Below are positions 31,420 to 40,858 of a stretch of DNA of 64,000 nucleotides, in pieces (the first letter of the stretch is position 1; each line of letters opens with the position of its first letter). Under the pieces are notes generated by a model. That model worked only from the letters and a program-made list of their open reading frames with translations, was not told the DNA's origin and ran no database searches. Origin of the DNA: Nocardia sp. XZ_19_385 (GTDB lineage: Bacteria > Actinomycetota > Actinomycetes > Mycobacteriales > Mycobacteriaceae); assembly GCF_015355755.1 (NCBI RefSeq), contig NZ_JACVEE010000002.1, positions 1,736,001 through 1,800,000 on the forward strand, in the 5' to 3' direction. A program made the translations under genes and the position numbers.

Positions 31420-32732
31420 CACTAGTGATTACGTGGAGTGGATGCCTCCACTTGACGAAATCTGCACCGGCCCATGATCGAGCCCCATATGCTCGAACGT
31501 GTGAGCGAAGCCCCGGAGGTCGGGAGCATGCGGTACACATACCGGCTCCGCCTCAGCGCGACAGCCCGCCGGGCACTCGGCCAGGAGTGGGGCCGATGCC
31601 GGTGGGTGTGGAACCAGTGCGTTGCCGAATCTCGCACTGCCCACCAGGCCGGGGAGGCAATAGGTCCCGCCGCACTTGATCGAAAACTCACCGGCTGGCG
31701 CGCGGAGCGGGACTGGCTCTCCGCGGGAGCGTCGGTCCCGCAGCAGCAGATCATCCGGGACTTCGGGCGCTCTCGCGCGAAGGCGCTCAAAGACATAAAA
31801 GACCGTGTGTCGCAGCAGCGCCGGGCAGGTATGCCCCGGTTCAAGAAGAAGGATCTCGCCGCCCCCACACTGAACTACACGCTTCGCGGGTTCCGGATCA
31901 AAGGTGGCCTCCTGCACCTCGCGGGTGGTGTGGTGGTGCGTCCGGTGTGGTCACGGGAACTACCCGCCACCCCCTCGAGTGTCCGGGTGTTTCGAGACGG
32001 TCTCGGTCATTGGTACGCCAGCTTCGTGATCCCCGCCCAGGCCGAGTCGCTGCCCCCGACGGGACGCTCGATCGGAATCGACTGGGGCGTCACCACAATC
32101 GCGACCACGACCAGCGACGCTCACGATCTGCCCCACCCGCAGCATGGTAGGAGAGCCGCCGCCAAACTCGCCCACTACCAGAAGCTGATGGCCCGGCGGA
32201 GACCGCAGAAGGGTCAGCCCGGCTCGCGCGGCTACAAGAAAGCCAAACGGCAGACGGCGAAGCTGCACAAAAAGATCGCACGGCAACGCCAGGACACCGC
32301 ACGTAAATGGGCGAAAAGCGTTGCGCGGGAGTTCGATCAGATCGCGGTGGAGAACTTCCGGCCGAAATTCCTGGCGAAGTCGACGATGGCGCGAAAGGCG
32401 GCGGATGCGGCGATCGGAGCGACGAAGACCGCGCTGCTCGAGATGGGACGCAAGCACGGCCGGGATATGCGACTGGTGAATCCAGCGCATACGACTATGG
32501 ATTGCCGGATGTGCGGGGCGAGAGCCAAGCACCGCCTCCCGCTGTCCGAACGCACCTACGGATGCGAGCACTGCGGGTTCACCTCCCCCAGGGACAAGAA
32601 CTCCGCGCATGTGATACTGAATAGGGCTGGTTTCCGCCCTGCTGGTGCTGATTGCGCAAGACCTGGACGCTCGCCGAGCGTTCAGGCAGCATGAGCCAGG
32701 AATCCCCCGCTATTAGGCGGGGGAGGAATCAA
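31420..32732 (+). mobile_element. TnpB-only IS200/IS605-family-like element
   Basis: A TTGAT pentamer (31415-31419), a typical target/TAM motif of this superfamily, is followed by a left-end hairpin (GTGGAG 31433-31438, CTCCAC 31446-31451). Then comes tnpB, and then a right-end hairpin CCCCCGC/GCGGGGG (32704-32710, 32717-32723) with the family-typical ending GGGGAGGAATCAA. No tnpA is present, so movement would need a transposase in trans. The proposed ends are inferred from these motifs; no target duplication is expected for this family. It separates gltA from pdxH. Confidence 0.75.
31528..32694 (+). CDS. tnpB: RNA-guided nuclease TnpB (IS200/IS605 family)
   Basis: ATG 31528 has GGAGG (31515-31519) at eight bases, giving 388 residues; an in-frame ATG at 31474 would add 18. 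The protein has the N-terminal helix-turn-helix-like basic part (YRLRLSATARRALGQEWGR), the RuvC-like nuclease residues as IGIDWGV (Asp), VENFRP (Glu) and SPRDKNSAHV (Asp), and a zinc ribbon CRMCG...CEHCG between the last two. All three acidic residues are present, so it may be active. TnpB cuts DNA guided by a right-end transcript (omega RNA). Codon use looks slightly less biased than the neighbours. The C-terminal ~20 residues run into the right end. Confidence 0.93.
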   Translation: MRYTYRLRLSATARRALGQEWGRCRWVWNQCVAESRTAHQAGEAIGPAALDRKLTGWRAERDWLSAGASVPQQQIIRDFGRSRAKALKDIKDRVSQQRRAGMPRFKKKDLAAPTLNYTLRGFRIKGGLLHLAGGVVVRPVWSRELPATPSSVRVFRDGLGHWYASFVIPAQAESLPPTGRSIGIDWGVTTIATTTSDAHDLPHPQHGRRAAAKLAHYQKLMARRRPQKGQPGSRGYKKAKRQTAKLHKKIARQRQDTARKWAKSVAREFDQIAVENFRPKFLAKSTMARKAADAAIGATKTALLEMGRKHGRDMRLVNPAHTTMDCRMCGARAKHRLPLSERTYGCEHCGFTSPRDKNSAHVILNRAGFRPAGADCARPGRSPSVQAA

Positions 32733-32752
32733 GGTTGTAGTCGTTGCACCTG
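32600..32752 (+). ncRNA. predicted omega RNA (right-end guide RNA) of TnpB
   Basis: In this family the guide RNA spans the 3' end of tnpB and the right end and continues into the flank, which serves as guide. The scaffold here would end with hairpin 32704-32723 and GAGGAATCAA, and the guide would be the flank GGTTGTAGTCGTTGCACCTG (32733-32752). That flank is the 3' coding end of pdxH on the other strand. The 5' boundary is approximate. The RNA is inferred from family knowledge, not observed. Confidence 0.5.
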
Positions 32753-33457
32753 CATGCCTTCGGCGTCGATGCGCGCCACGATCCGGTTGTGCAGCCGCCC
32801 CCGGCGGCCCTGCCAGAACTCGACCTCGTCGGGTCGCAGCAGGTAGCCGCCCCAGTGCGGCGGCACCGGGATGTCGTCGACATCGGCGAAGCGCTCGGTG
32901 GTCTCGGCCAGGATCCGGTCCAGCTCGGCGCGGGTGCCGACAGGCTGGGATTGGTGTGAGGCCCAGGCCCCGAGCTGGGAATCGCGAGGGCGCGAGCGCC
33001 AGTAGACAGTGGTCGTCTCGATGGGCGTCTTCGCCACCGCGCCGCGCACATGGACCTGACGGCCGAGCGCGGGCCAGAGGAAGGTGGCCGCCGCGAACGG
33101 TACCCCGGCCAGCTGGGTGCCCTTGGCCGAGTCGTAGTTGGTGTAAAAAGTCACACCCGCGGGCGAGAGACCCTTGCACAGCACGGTTCTGGCTACCGGG
33201 CGCGGGGTACCCCCGGACAGTGCGACAGTGGCCAGAACCATGGCGTTGGGTTCGGCGATGCCGACTGCGGTGGCCTGCTCGATCCAGTGCCGTAACAAGG
33301 GTTCCCAGCCCCCGGCCAGCCACGTTTCGTCGAGATCGGTGTCCTCGCCACTGCCGAAGTGCAGTACCCCGTAGTCCACGCGCATGCCCGCGAGGTCGGT
33401 GGTCGAGACGTTGTCGGCCGGGTTGCGGCCGACCGGGAAATTGTCCTCCGCCTGCAT
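32729..33457 (-). CDS. pdxH: pyridoxine/pyridoxamine 5'-phosphate oxidase
   Basis: ATG 33457 (MQAEDNFPVGRN) gives 242 residues; ATG 33385 (MRVDYGVL) is a shorter option. PdxH motifs are EPNAMVLATVALSG, ARTVLCKGLSPAGVTFYTNYDSAKG (FMN and substrate binding), AATFLWPALGRQVHVRG, SRPRDSQLGAWASHQSQP and the C-terminal EFWQGRRGRLHNRI...RLQP. It oxidises pyridoxine or pyridoxamine phosphate to pyridoxal phosphate with FMN. RLQP is the normal family end. The TGA stop (complement of 32729-32731) lies in the TCAA right terminus of the TnpB element. The citA gene is divergent, 152 bp away. Confidence 0.94.
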   Translation of the reverse strand: MQAEDNFPVGRNPADNVSTTDLAGMRVDYGVLHFGSGEDTDLDETWLAGGWEPLLRHWIEQATAVGIAEPNAMVLATVALSGGTPRPVARTVLCKGLSPAGVTFYTNYDSAKGTQLAGVPFAAATFLWPALGRQVHVRGAVAKTPIETTTVYWRSRPRDSQLGAWASHQSQPVGTRAELDRILAETTERFADVDDIPVPPHWGGYLLRPDEVEFWQGRRGRLHNRIVARIDAEGMQVQRLQP

Positions 33458-33609
33458 GGGCCAGACGTTACTCCGGGGTAGCAAAGAGTTATCGTTTTCC
33501 TGATCGGCATGTGCTCGGCGAGCCATCTCATCGACGAGAAACCATGCTGACCATTTCGAGCGACCTGCAAGCAGTCGCTACGGATCCGTAGTGCAAGGAG
33601 AGTCCCAAC

Positions 33610-34731
33610 ATGACTACCGCCGTCCCCAGTGATTTCGTCAGCGGCCTCGAGGGCGTGGTGGCGTTCACCACCGACATCGCCGAGCCCGACAAAGACGGCG
33701 GTGCGTTGCGCTACCGCGGCGTCGACATCGAGGACCTGGTCGGTGGCCGGGTGACCTTCGGCGACGTGTGGGCCCTGCTGGTCGACGGTGAGTTCGGTCG
33801 CGGCCTGCCGCCCGCCGAGCCGTTCCCGCTCCCCGTGCACACCGGTGACGTGCGCGTCGACGTGCAGGCCGGCCTGGCGATGCTCGCCCCGATCTGGGGT
33901 TACGAGCCGCTGCTCGACATCGACGACGAAACCGCCCGGGAGAACCTGGCGCGCGCCTCGGTCATGGCGCTGTCCTATGTGGCGCAGTCCGCGCGCGGCA
34001 TCTACCAGCCCGCCGTGCCGCAGAAGAAGATCGACGAGTGTTCCACCGTCACCGAGCGCTTCATGACCCGCTGGAAGGGTGACCCGGATCCGGCTCACAC
34101 CGAGGCCATCGACGCCTACTGGGTCTCCGCCGCCGAGCACGGCATGAACGCCTCCACCTTCACCGCCCGCGTCATCGCCTCCACCGGCGCCGACGTGGCG
34201 GCCTCGCTGTCCGGCGCGATCGGCGCCATGTCCGGCCCGCTGCACGGCGGCGCCCCGGCCCGTGTGCTCCCGATGATCGAAGCGGTCGAGAAGTCCGGTG
34301 ACGCACGGGCTCTGGTCAAGGGCATCCTGGACCGCAAGGAGAAGCTGATGGGCTTCGGGCACCGGGTCTACCGGGCCGAGGACCCGCGCGCCCGCGTGCT
34401 GCGCGCCACCGCCAAGCGCCTCAACGCCCCTCGCTACGAGGTGGCCGCGGCGCTGGAGCAGGCTGCGCTGGCCGAGCTGCGTGAGCGTCGCCCGGATCGC
34501 GCCATCGAGACCAATGTGGAGTTCTGGGCCGCGGTGATCCTGGACTTCGCCGAGGTCCCGGCGCACATGATGCCCGCGATGTTCACCTGCGGCCGTACCG
34601 CCGGCTGGTGCGCGCACGTCCTCGAGCAGAAGCAGCTCGGCAAGCTGGTGCGTCCGGCGGCCATCTACACCGGCCCGGCCCCCCGCAAGCCGGAAGAGGT
34701 TGCGGGCTGGGCGAATATCGCGCACGCCTGA
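33610..34731 (+). CDS. citA: citrate synthase 2 (short form)
   Basis: ATG 33610 gives 373 residues. This is a compact citrate/2-methylcitrate synthase-like protein: GGALRYRGVDIEDLVGGRVTFGD, MSGPLHGGAPARVLPM, LMGFGHRVYRAEDPRARVL and NVEFWAAVILDFAEVP. It lacks the N-terminal beta extension of type II enzymes and matches Rv0889c (citA) in length and style. It may serve as a minor citrate synthase or in methylcitrate formation; sequence alone does not decide. A strong terminator follows at 34748. Its first ~150 bp upstream are shared with divergent pdxH. Confidence 0.93.
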   Translation: MTTAVPSDFVSGLEGVVAFTTDIAEPDKDGGALRYRGVDIEDLVGGRVTFGDVWALLVDGEFGRGLPPAEPFPLPVHTGDVRVDVQAGLAMLAPIWGYEPLLDIDDETARENLARASVMALSYVAQSARGIYQPAVPQKKIDECSTVTERFMTRWKGDPDPAHTEAIDAYWVSAAEHGMNASTFTARVIASTGADVAASLSGAIGAMSGPLHGGAPARVLPMIEAVEKSGDARALVKGILDRKEKLMGFGHRVYRAEDPRARVLRATAKRLNAPRYEVAAALEQAALAELRERRPDRAIETNVEFWAAVILDFAEVPAHMMPAMFTCGRTAGWCAHVLEQKQLGKLVRPAAIYTGPAPRKPEEVAGWANIAHA

Positions 34732-34747
34732 TTCATATCTGAACCGG

Positions 34748-34789
34748 CGAGCCGGGCACTCGGGACAGGATTCCCGAGTGCCCGGCTCG
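34748..34789. terminator. terminator hairpin after citA
   Basis: An 18-bp perfect stem (34748-34765 with 34772-34789, CGAGCCGGGCACTCGGGA and its complement) with loop CAGGAT. The U tail is weak (TCTCGT), so it may act as a strong hairpin between the convergent citA and VOC genes rather than a canonical factor-independent site. Confidence 0.75.
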
Positions 34790-34818
34790 TCTCGTATCGG
34801 CTCGAGTAGACGAACGGG

Positions 34819-35196
34819 TCAGGGCTTGGGCGCTGGGGTGAAGACGCCGAACCGGTTGCCGGAGGTGTCGTCCAGGTAGGCGAAGACCAGGCCGTCGGGG
34901 GAGGTGGTGGGTGGCTGGATCACCTTGCCGCCCAGGCGTTCCGAGTGCGCGACGGTGGCGGCCACATCCTGGACCAGGACCAGGAAGATCGCGTGGTTGG
35001 CCGAGGCGTCGGGGGAGTGGGCGATGCCGCCGCTCGGGATATCGCTGCCGGGGTAGTTGATGAGGTCGTAGCCCTCGAGGTTCGGGTCGGCGGTGAAGTT
35101 CCAGCCGAACAGCTCGCCGTAGAACTGCTGGGCCTGCTCCGGTCGGTCGCTGCCGATCTGGAACCACGAAACGGTATTGATGGCGGGAGTTGTCAT
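34819..35196 (-). CDS. VOC-superfamily (glyoxalase/dioxygenase-like) protein
   Basis: This 125-residue single-module vicinal-oxygen-chelate protein has the paired beta-alpha-beta-beta-beta fold: INTVSWFQIGSDRPEQAQQFYGELFGW, the second half HAIFLVLVQDVAATVAHSERLGGKV and FAYLDDTSGNRFGVFTP. Metal ligands typical of glyoxalase I are not all obvious (Gln/His positions are replaced), so a catalytic activity cannot be assigned. Such short proteins often bind drugs or small molecules. It is convergent with citA, and the WYL regulator lies downstream of its start on the same strand. Confidence 0.88.
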   Translation of the reverse strand: MTTPAINTVSWFQIGSDRPEQAQQFYGELFGWNFTADPNLEGYDLINYPGSDIPSGGIAHSPDASANHAIFLVLVQDVAATVAHSERLGGKVIQPPTTSPDGLVFAYLDDTSGNRFGVFTPAPKP

Positions 35197-35265
35197 AGGA
35201 CAACGTTCACCCGGGCCGGCGACAACCCCCTGTCGGTGTTTCCAGAATTCTTTTTCCGGGCCGGC

Positions 35266-35967
35266 TCAGAGTGCGACCGCGCGGACCTCGTGGTCCGCCG
35301 GACTGGCAGGGTAGCCGTCGCGCGGCCGGATCGGCGCGGGCGTATCGGTGAGCGTCAGCGTGCGCATGCGGTCCAGCCGGAAGACCCGGAACCCGTCGCG
35401 CAATCGGCACCAGGCGATGAGATACCAGCCGTGGGTGCCGTTCAAGAGTTCCACCGGCTCGACCGTGCGCTCGCTGGCTTGCCCGTGCTGGTCCAGATAT
35501 CCGATGCGCAGCACCAGCCGGCGCTCGATGGCGTGCCCGATCACCGGCGGAATCTCCGGCACCGCCGGTGCGCCGGGTGGATCGACCAACCGCACCCGGG
35601 CGGCGAGATCACGGGCCGCGGCGGCGTTGCGTTCCGGCATGGCGGCCAGCACCTTGCCCAGGGCGCTGCGGCCGGCATGGTCGAACGGCCCACCTCGGTT
35701 GCGCGCCAAAGCCAAGGCCAGCGCCACGGTTTCGGCCGCGGTGAAGTTCAAGGGCGGCAGCGACATGCTCTTCTCGAGCGCGTAGCCGCCGCGCCGCCCG
35801 ACATCGGCGTAGACGGGGATGCCCGCCTGTTGCAGCGCGGCGATATCGCGTTCGATGGTGCGCGGACTCACCCCATGGCGCTCGGCGAGCTGCCGAGCCG
35901 TGCGCAGGCGGGGCGAAATCGCCCGGAGCTCTTCGACGATCGCGTACAACCGATCCGTCCGGTTCAC
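35266..35967 (-). CDS. YafY-type HTH/WYL transcriptional regulator
   Basis: GTG 35967 (VNRTDRLYAIVEELRA) gives 233 residues and the usual family start. An N-terminal winged helix (SPRLRTARQLAERHGVSPRTIERDIAALQQAG) is followed by GRRGGYALEKSMSLPPLNFT. The WYL domain has LRIGYLDQHGQASERTVEPV, HGWYLIAWCRLRDGFRVFRLDRM and related beta strands. WYL proteins sense nucleic acid or small ligands and act as activators or repressors. It probably controls the VOC gene immediately downstream on the same strand (69 bp). Confidence 0.9.
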   Translation of the reverse strand: MNRTDRLYAIVEELRAISPRLRTARQLAERHGVSPRTIERDIAALQQAGIPVYADVGRRGGYALEKSMSLPPLNFTAAETVALALALARNRGGPFDHAGRSALGKVLAAMPERNAAAARDLAARVRLVDPPGAPAVPEIPPVIGHAIERRLVLRIGYLDQHGQASERTVEPVELLNGTHGWYLIAWCRLRDGFRVFRLDRMRTLTLTDTPAPIRPRDGYPASPADHEVRAVAL

Positions 35968-36013
35968 GCAGTCACCGTAGACCTGCCCACCGACATCTTT
36001 TGCCCAGCGCCGG

Positions 36014-37348
36014 TCAGCGTTCCCGTTCGGGTAGATCCAGCACCAGGCGCGCCCCGCCCAGCGGACTGTCGTCGAAATAGGCTCGGCCGCCATGGAGCTG
36101 GGCCTGCTGCGCGACCAGCGCGAGGCCGAGTCCGGAGCCGCCCTTGCTGGCCTGGCTGCCGCGGTAGAACCGATCGAACACGGCCTCGCGTTCCGTGGCC
36201 GGGATGCCTTGGCCGTCGTCGTCGACGGTGATCATGATGTGCCCGTTGGGTGTTCGGTGCGCGGAGACCAGCGCGTGCGTGGCGCGGCCGTGCTTGACCG
36301 AGTTGGCCAGGGCGTTGTCGATCGCCAGTCGCAGCCCGGCGGGCAGGCCGCGGGTGATGAGCTCGGCATCGGAGTCGATGCTGACCTTCAAGCCGGGGAA
36401 ATGCCGCATCGCGTCGTGGGCCGCCTGGTCGCACAGGTCGCCCACGTCGGTGTCCACATGATCGCGTTCATTGGTGAGATCGCCGGTGGCCAAACGCTCC
36501 AGCGCCGCGAGGGTGGTCTCCACCCGGCCCTGACTGCGCTGCAGGTCGACGAGGATCTCGATGCGCTGGGCCTCGTCCAGGTCCAGGGTGCGCAGCACCT
36601 CCAGGTCGGTGCGCATGGCAGTGAGCGGGGTGCGCAGTTCGTGCGCGGAGACGGCGGCGAAATCGCGAGCCGTCTCCAGTGCGGCGGCGGTCTCCGCCTG
36701 GGCTTCGTCGACGCGGGCCAGCATCGTGTTCACCGCATCGGCCAGTTGCTCGGCCTCCCGGACGCCCGAACCGTCAACGGGCGCAGGCGGATCGGCGGGA
36801 TCGGCGAAACCACTGCGCCCGGCAACCTGCCGGGTGAGGCGGACGATGGGGCGGACCGCGCGTCCGGCCAGCAGCCAGCCCAGTGCGGCGGCCGCGGCGA
36901 TGGCGATCAGCGCACCGGCCAGCACCCACTGCCGTTGTTCAGCGGTGGCCCGCGCGGCCTCCTCGGCCGGAATGCCGAGTGTCACCACCCGTCCGGAGGG
37001 CTGGTTCTCGGTGGTGGCGAGCAACCGGTACGAGCTGCCGCCGACCATCGCGGTGCGGAAACCCATTGGGCCCTGCGGCAATTGGACCTGGCTGCTGGCC
37101 ACGACCGTGCCCTTGTCCCGGACGGTGACGGCGATGTCGTTGTTCAAACCCGTCAATCCGATCAGCCGGACGGCCACCACCGGGTCGATGAGCACCAGGC
37201 GCGAAGCCAGCCGCAGTTGCTGATCGCTCTGCTGCAGATTATTGCGCTCGATCGCGCGAATACTGATGAGGCTCAACAGGGTAACGATGATGATCGCGCC
37301 CATCGCCGCCGCGCCCGCGACGCGGGTGCGCAGCGAAAATGCCTTCAT
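36014..37348 (-). CDS. prrB: sensor histidine kinase PrrB-like
   Basis: ATG 37348 ([17 protein letters not shown]) overlaps the prrA stop by four bases; the product has 444 residues, close to Rv0902c. Two membrane helices flank a short extracytoplasmic sensor (residues ~12-33 and ~145-170). They are followed by HAMP ([20 protein letters not shown]), the HisKA box [17 protein letters not shown] with the phospho-accepting His, and the HATPase motifs [16 protein letters not shown] (N box), DDDGQGIP (G1) and GSGLGLALV (G2). In mycobacteria PrrAB controls adaptation early in infection and respiration genes. The prrA-prrB order is the same here. Confidence 0.92.
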   Translation of the reverse strand: MKAFSLRTRVAGAAAMGAIIIVTLLSLISIRAIERNNLQQSDQQLRLASRLVLIDPVVAVRLIGLTGLNNDIAVTVRDKGTVVASSQVQLPQGPMGFRTAMVGGSSYRLLATTENQPSGRVVTLGIPAEEAARATAEQRQWVLAGALIAIAAAAALGWLLAGRAVRPIVRLTRQVAGRSGFADPADPPAPVDGSGVREAEQLADAVNTMLARVDEAQAETAAALETARDFAAVSAHELRTPLTAMRTDLEVLRTLDLDEAQRIEILVDLQRSQGRVETTLAALERLATGDLTNERDHVDTDVGDLCDQAAHDAMRHFPGLKVSIDSDAELITRGLPAGLRLAIDNALANSVKHGRATHALVSAHRTPNGHIMITVDDDGQGIPATEREAVFDRFYRGSQASKGGSGLGLALVAQQAQLHGGRAYFDDSPLGGARLVLDLPERER

Positions 37349-38043
37349 TTCGGCGGCCGCAGCACGAATCCGACGCCGCGTATCGTGTGCAGAAGCCTTG
37401 GGGTGTCCTCGGTTTCGAGTTTGCGCCGCAGATAACCGACGAAGACATCGACCACATTGGTGTCGGCGGCGAAGTCGTAACCCCACACCAATTCCAGCAG
37501 CCGCTCCCGGCTCAGCACCACGCCGGCATTGCGGGCCAGCGTGGACAGGAGTTCGAATTCCCTTTTGGTGAGCTCGATTTCGTGGCCGTTCAGCAGTGCC
37601 CGATAGCCCGCCTCGTCGATCTCGAGCGGTCCGACGGTGATCGCACCAGGAGTTTCAGGGGCCGGAGTGTCCGAGCGCCGCCGCAGCAGCGCCCGGATCC
37701 GCGCCACCAATTCGGCCAGCACGAACGGTTTCACCAGATAGTCGTCGGCGCCGGATTCCAGTCCGGCGATCCGATCGTCGACCGAGGCGCGGGCGCTGAG
37801 CACGCAGATCGGCACCTCGTTGCCCATGGCCCGCAACGCCGTCACCACCCCGGCCCCGTCGAGCACCGGCATATTCATATCGAGAACGATCGCGTCGGGC
37901 GCGTGCTCGTTCACGCTGCGCAGGGCGGCTGCCCCGTCCCGGGCGACCAGCACCCGGAAACCGGACAGCCGCAGTCCACGCTCGACCGAAGCGAGCACAT
38001 CCTCGTCGTCGTCGACAACAAGCACCGTTGGGTTAGCCGTCAC
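37345..38043 (-). CDS. prrA: response regulator PrrA-like (OmpR/PhoB family)
   Basis: GTG 38043 ([17 protein letters not shown]) gives 232 residues. The receiver domain shows the acidic pocket VVDDDED, the phosphorylation Asp55 in [12 protein letters not shown] and the switch Lys in [13 protein letters not shown]. The winged-helix output domain has [31 protein letters not shown] and [27 protein letters not shown], as in OmpR-type regulators. It overlaps prrB by ATGA and is cotranscribed with it. Rv0903c is the M. tuberculosis counterpart. No ribosome site is clear, so leaderless or weak initiation is possible. Confidence 0.93.
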   Translation of the reverse strand: MTANPTVLVVDDDEDVLASVERGLRLSGFRVLVARDGAAALRSVNEHAPDAIVLDMNMPVLDGAGVVTALRAMGNEVPICVLSARASVDDRIAGLESGADDYLVKPFVLAELVARIRALLRRRSDTPAPETPGAITVGPLEIDEAGYRALLNGHEIELTKREFELLSTLARNAGVVLSRERLLELVWGYDFAADTNVVDVFVGYLRRKLETEDTPRLLHTIRGVGFVLRPPK

Positions 38044-38090
38044 AGGGTCATTGTGCCGCGCCCATTCGGCAGGATCGGTCAAGGTGAGGC

Positions 38091-38474
38091 TCAGTAGGTG
38101 TGGCAGACGGCCGCTACTTCGGCGATCGTGTTGGCGATGCCCGCCGCCCGCGGATCGTTCTGGGCCTGCGCGGCCTGGTCCGGGTTCTCCTCGATGATCC
38201 GCTGGAACTCGGCGCGCCGCTGCTCCACCGGCAGATCGAACTTGGCCTTCAGCTCGGCCTTCTGGGACGGGTTGTTGTCGAGGATGTTGGCCAGGGCGGG
38301 CGCCTTGGCGTGCAGCGCGGCGTCGACCTGCTCGAAGGTGCACGTCGAATTCAGCAGCGGGGCCGCCAGTTCCATCGGGCCCGCGTTGGCCACGCCCGGC
38401 GCGAGCAGCACGGCGACCGCACCCGCACCGCCGGCGAGCAGGGCGATAGCAGGGCGAGCAGAAAAACGCTTCAT
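38091..38474 (-). CDS. hemophore-related secreted protein
   Basis: ATG 38474 has GGAG at eight bases upstream; an in-frame GTG at 38483 is a weaker alternative. The 127-residue product has a signal peptide ([16 protein letters not shown]... cleaved near VANA-GPM). It then forms a small helical domain with two cysteines: [40 protein letters not shown], and [10 protein letters not shown] at the end. This matches the Rv0203-type hemophore-related family (heme-binding secreted proteins). Heme binding itself is not provable here. It lies upstream of prrA on the same strand but with no overlap. Confidence 0.82.
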   Translation of the reverse strand: MKRFSARPAIALLAGGAGAVAVLLAPGVANAGPMELAAPLLNSTCTFEQVDAALHAKAPALANILDNNPSQKAELKAKFDLPVEQRRAEFQRIIEENPDQAAQAQNDPRAAGIANTIAEVAAVCHTY

Positions 38475-38585
38475 GAAGGTCACTCCCGTGAATCGAGGGG
38501 GTTGCTGATCACCTCGACGCTATTCCCTCGCTCTGGCCCGTGTCTTAACCCCGAATGAGAAACCTCTGAGGAGAGCGGGATTCGC

Positions 38586-40589
<2,004 letters not shown>

Positions 40590-40659
40590 TGCTGTGACTC
40601 CCTAGCCCTCGCCTCGATACCCGCCTCGATAGATCTGGATGATTGTGGCAGACTTCACG

Positions 40660-40828
40660 CGACACCCGGGTGGGTGTCGTGACCTTTGCTTTTGCCTGGA
40701 ATGGGCTGGTCAAGGCCCGTAGTCCACCTCGGGGTCAACCAAGAAGTTATTGATCCGTTAGAATCTGATGTCACTTATTTCGGCCGTCATAGACGCAATT
40801 TCTCGGCCAGCCGCAGTTCTCGGCCAGC
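40660..40828 (+). promoter_or_regulatory. upstream control region of the conservon: hairpin, promoter-like boxes and direct repeat
   Basis: CGACACCC/GGGTGTCG (40660-40667, 40672-40679) is an 8-bp hairpin that may terminate or control prpE or the conservon. A TAGAAT (40759-40764) with GTCAAC (40734-40739) 19 bases before could be -10/-35. TTCTCGGCCAGC occurs twice in direct orientation (40800-40811 and 40817-40828, 17-bp period). No gene lies in 40590-40858. Confidence 0.4.
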
Positions 40829-40858
40829 TTCGCCTGTCGAGCCAGCATGTGATGGCGC

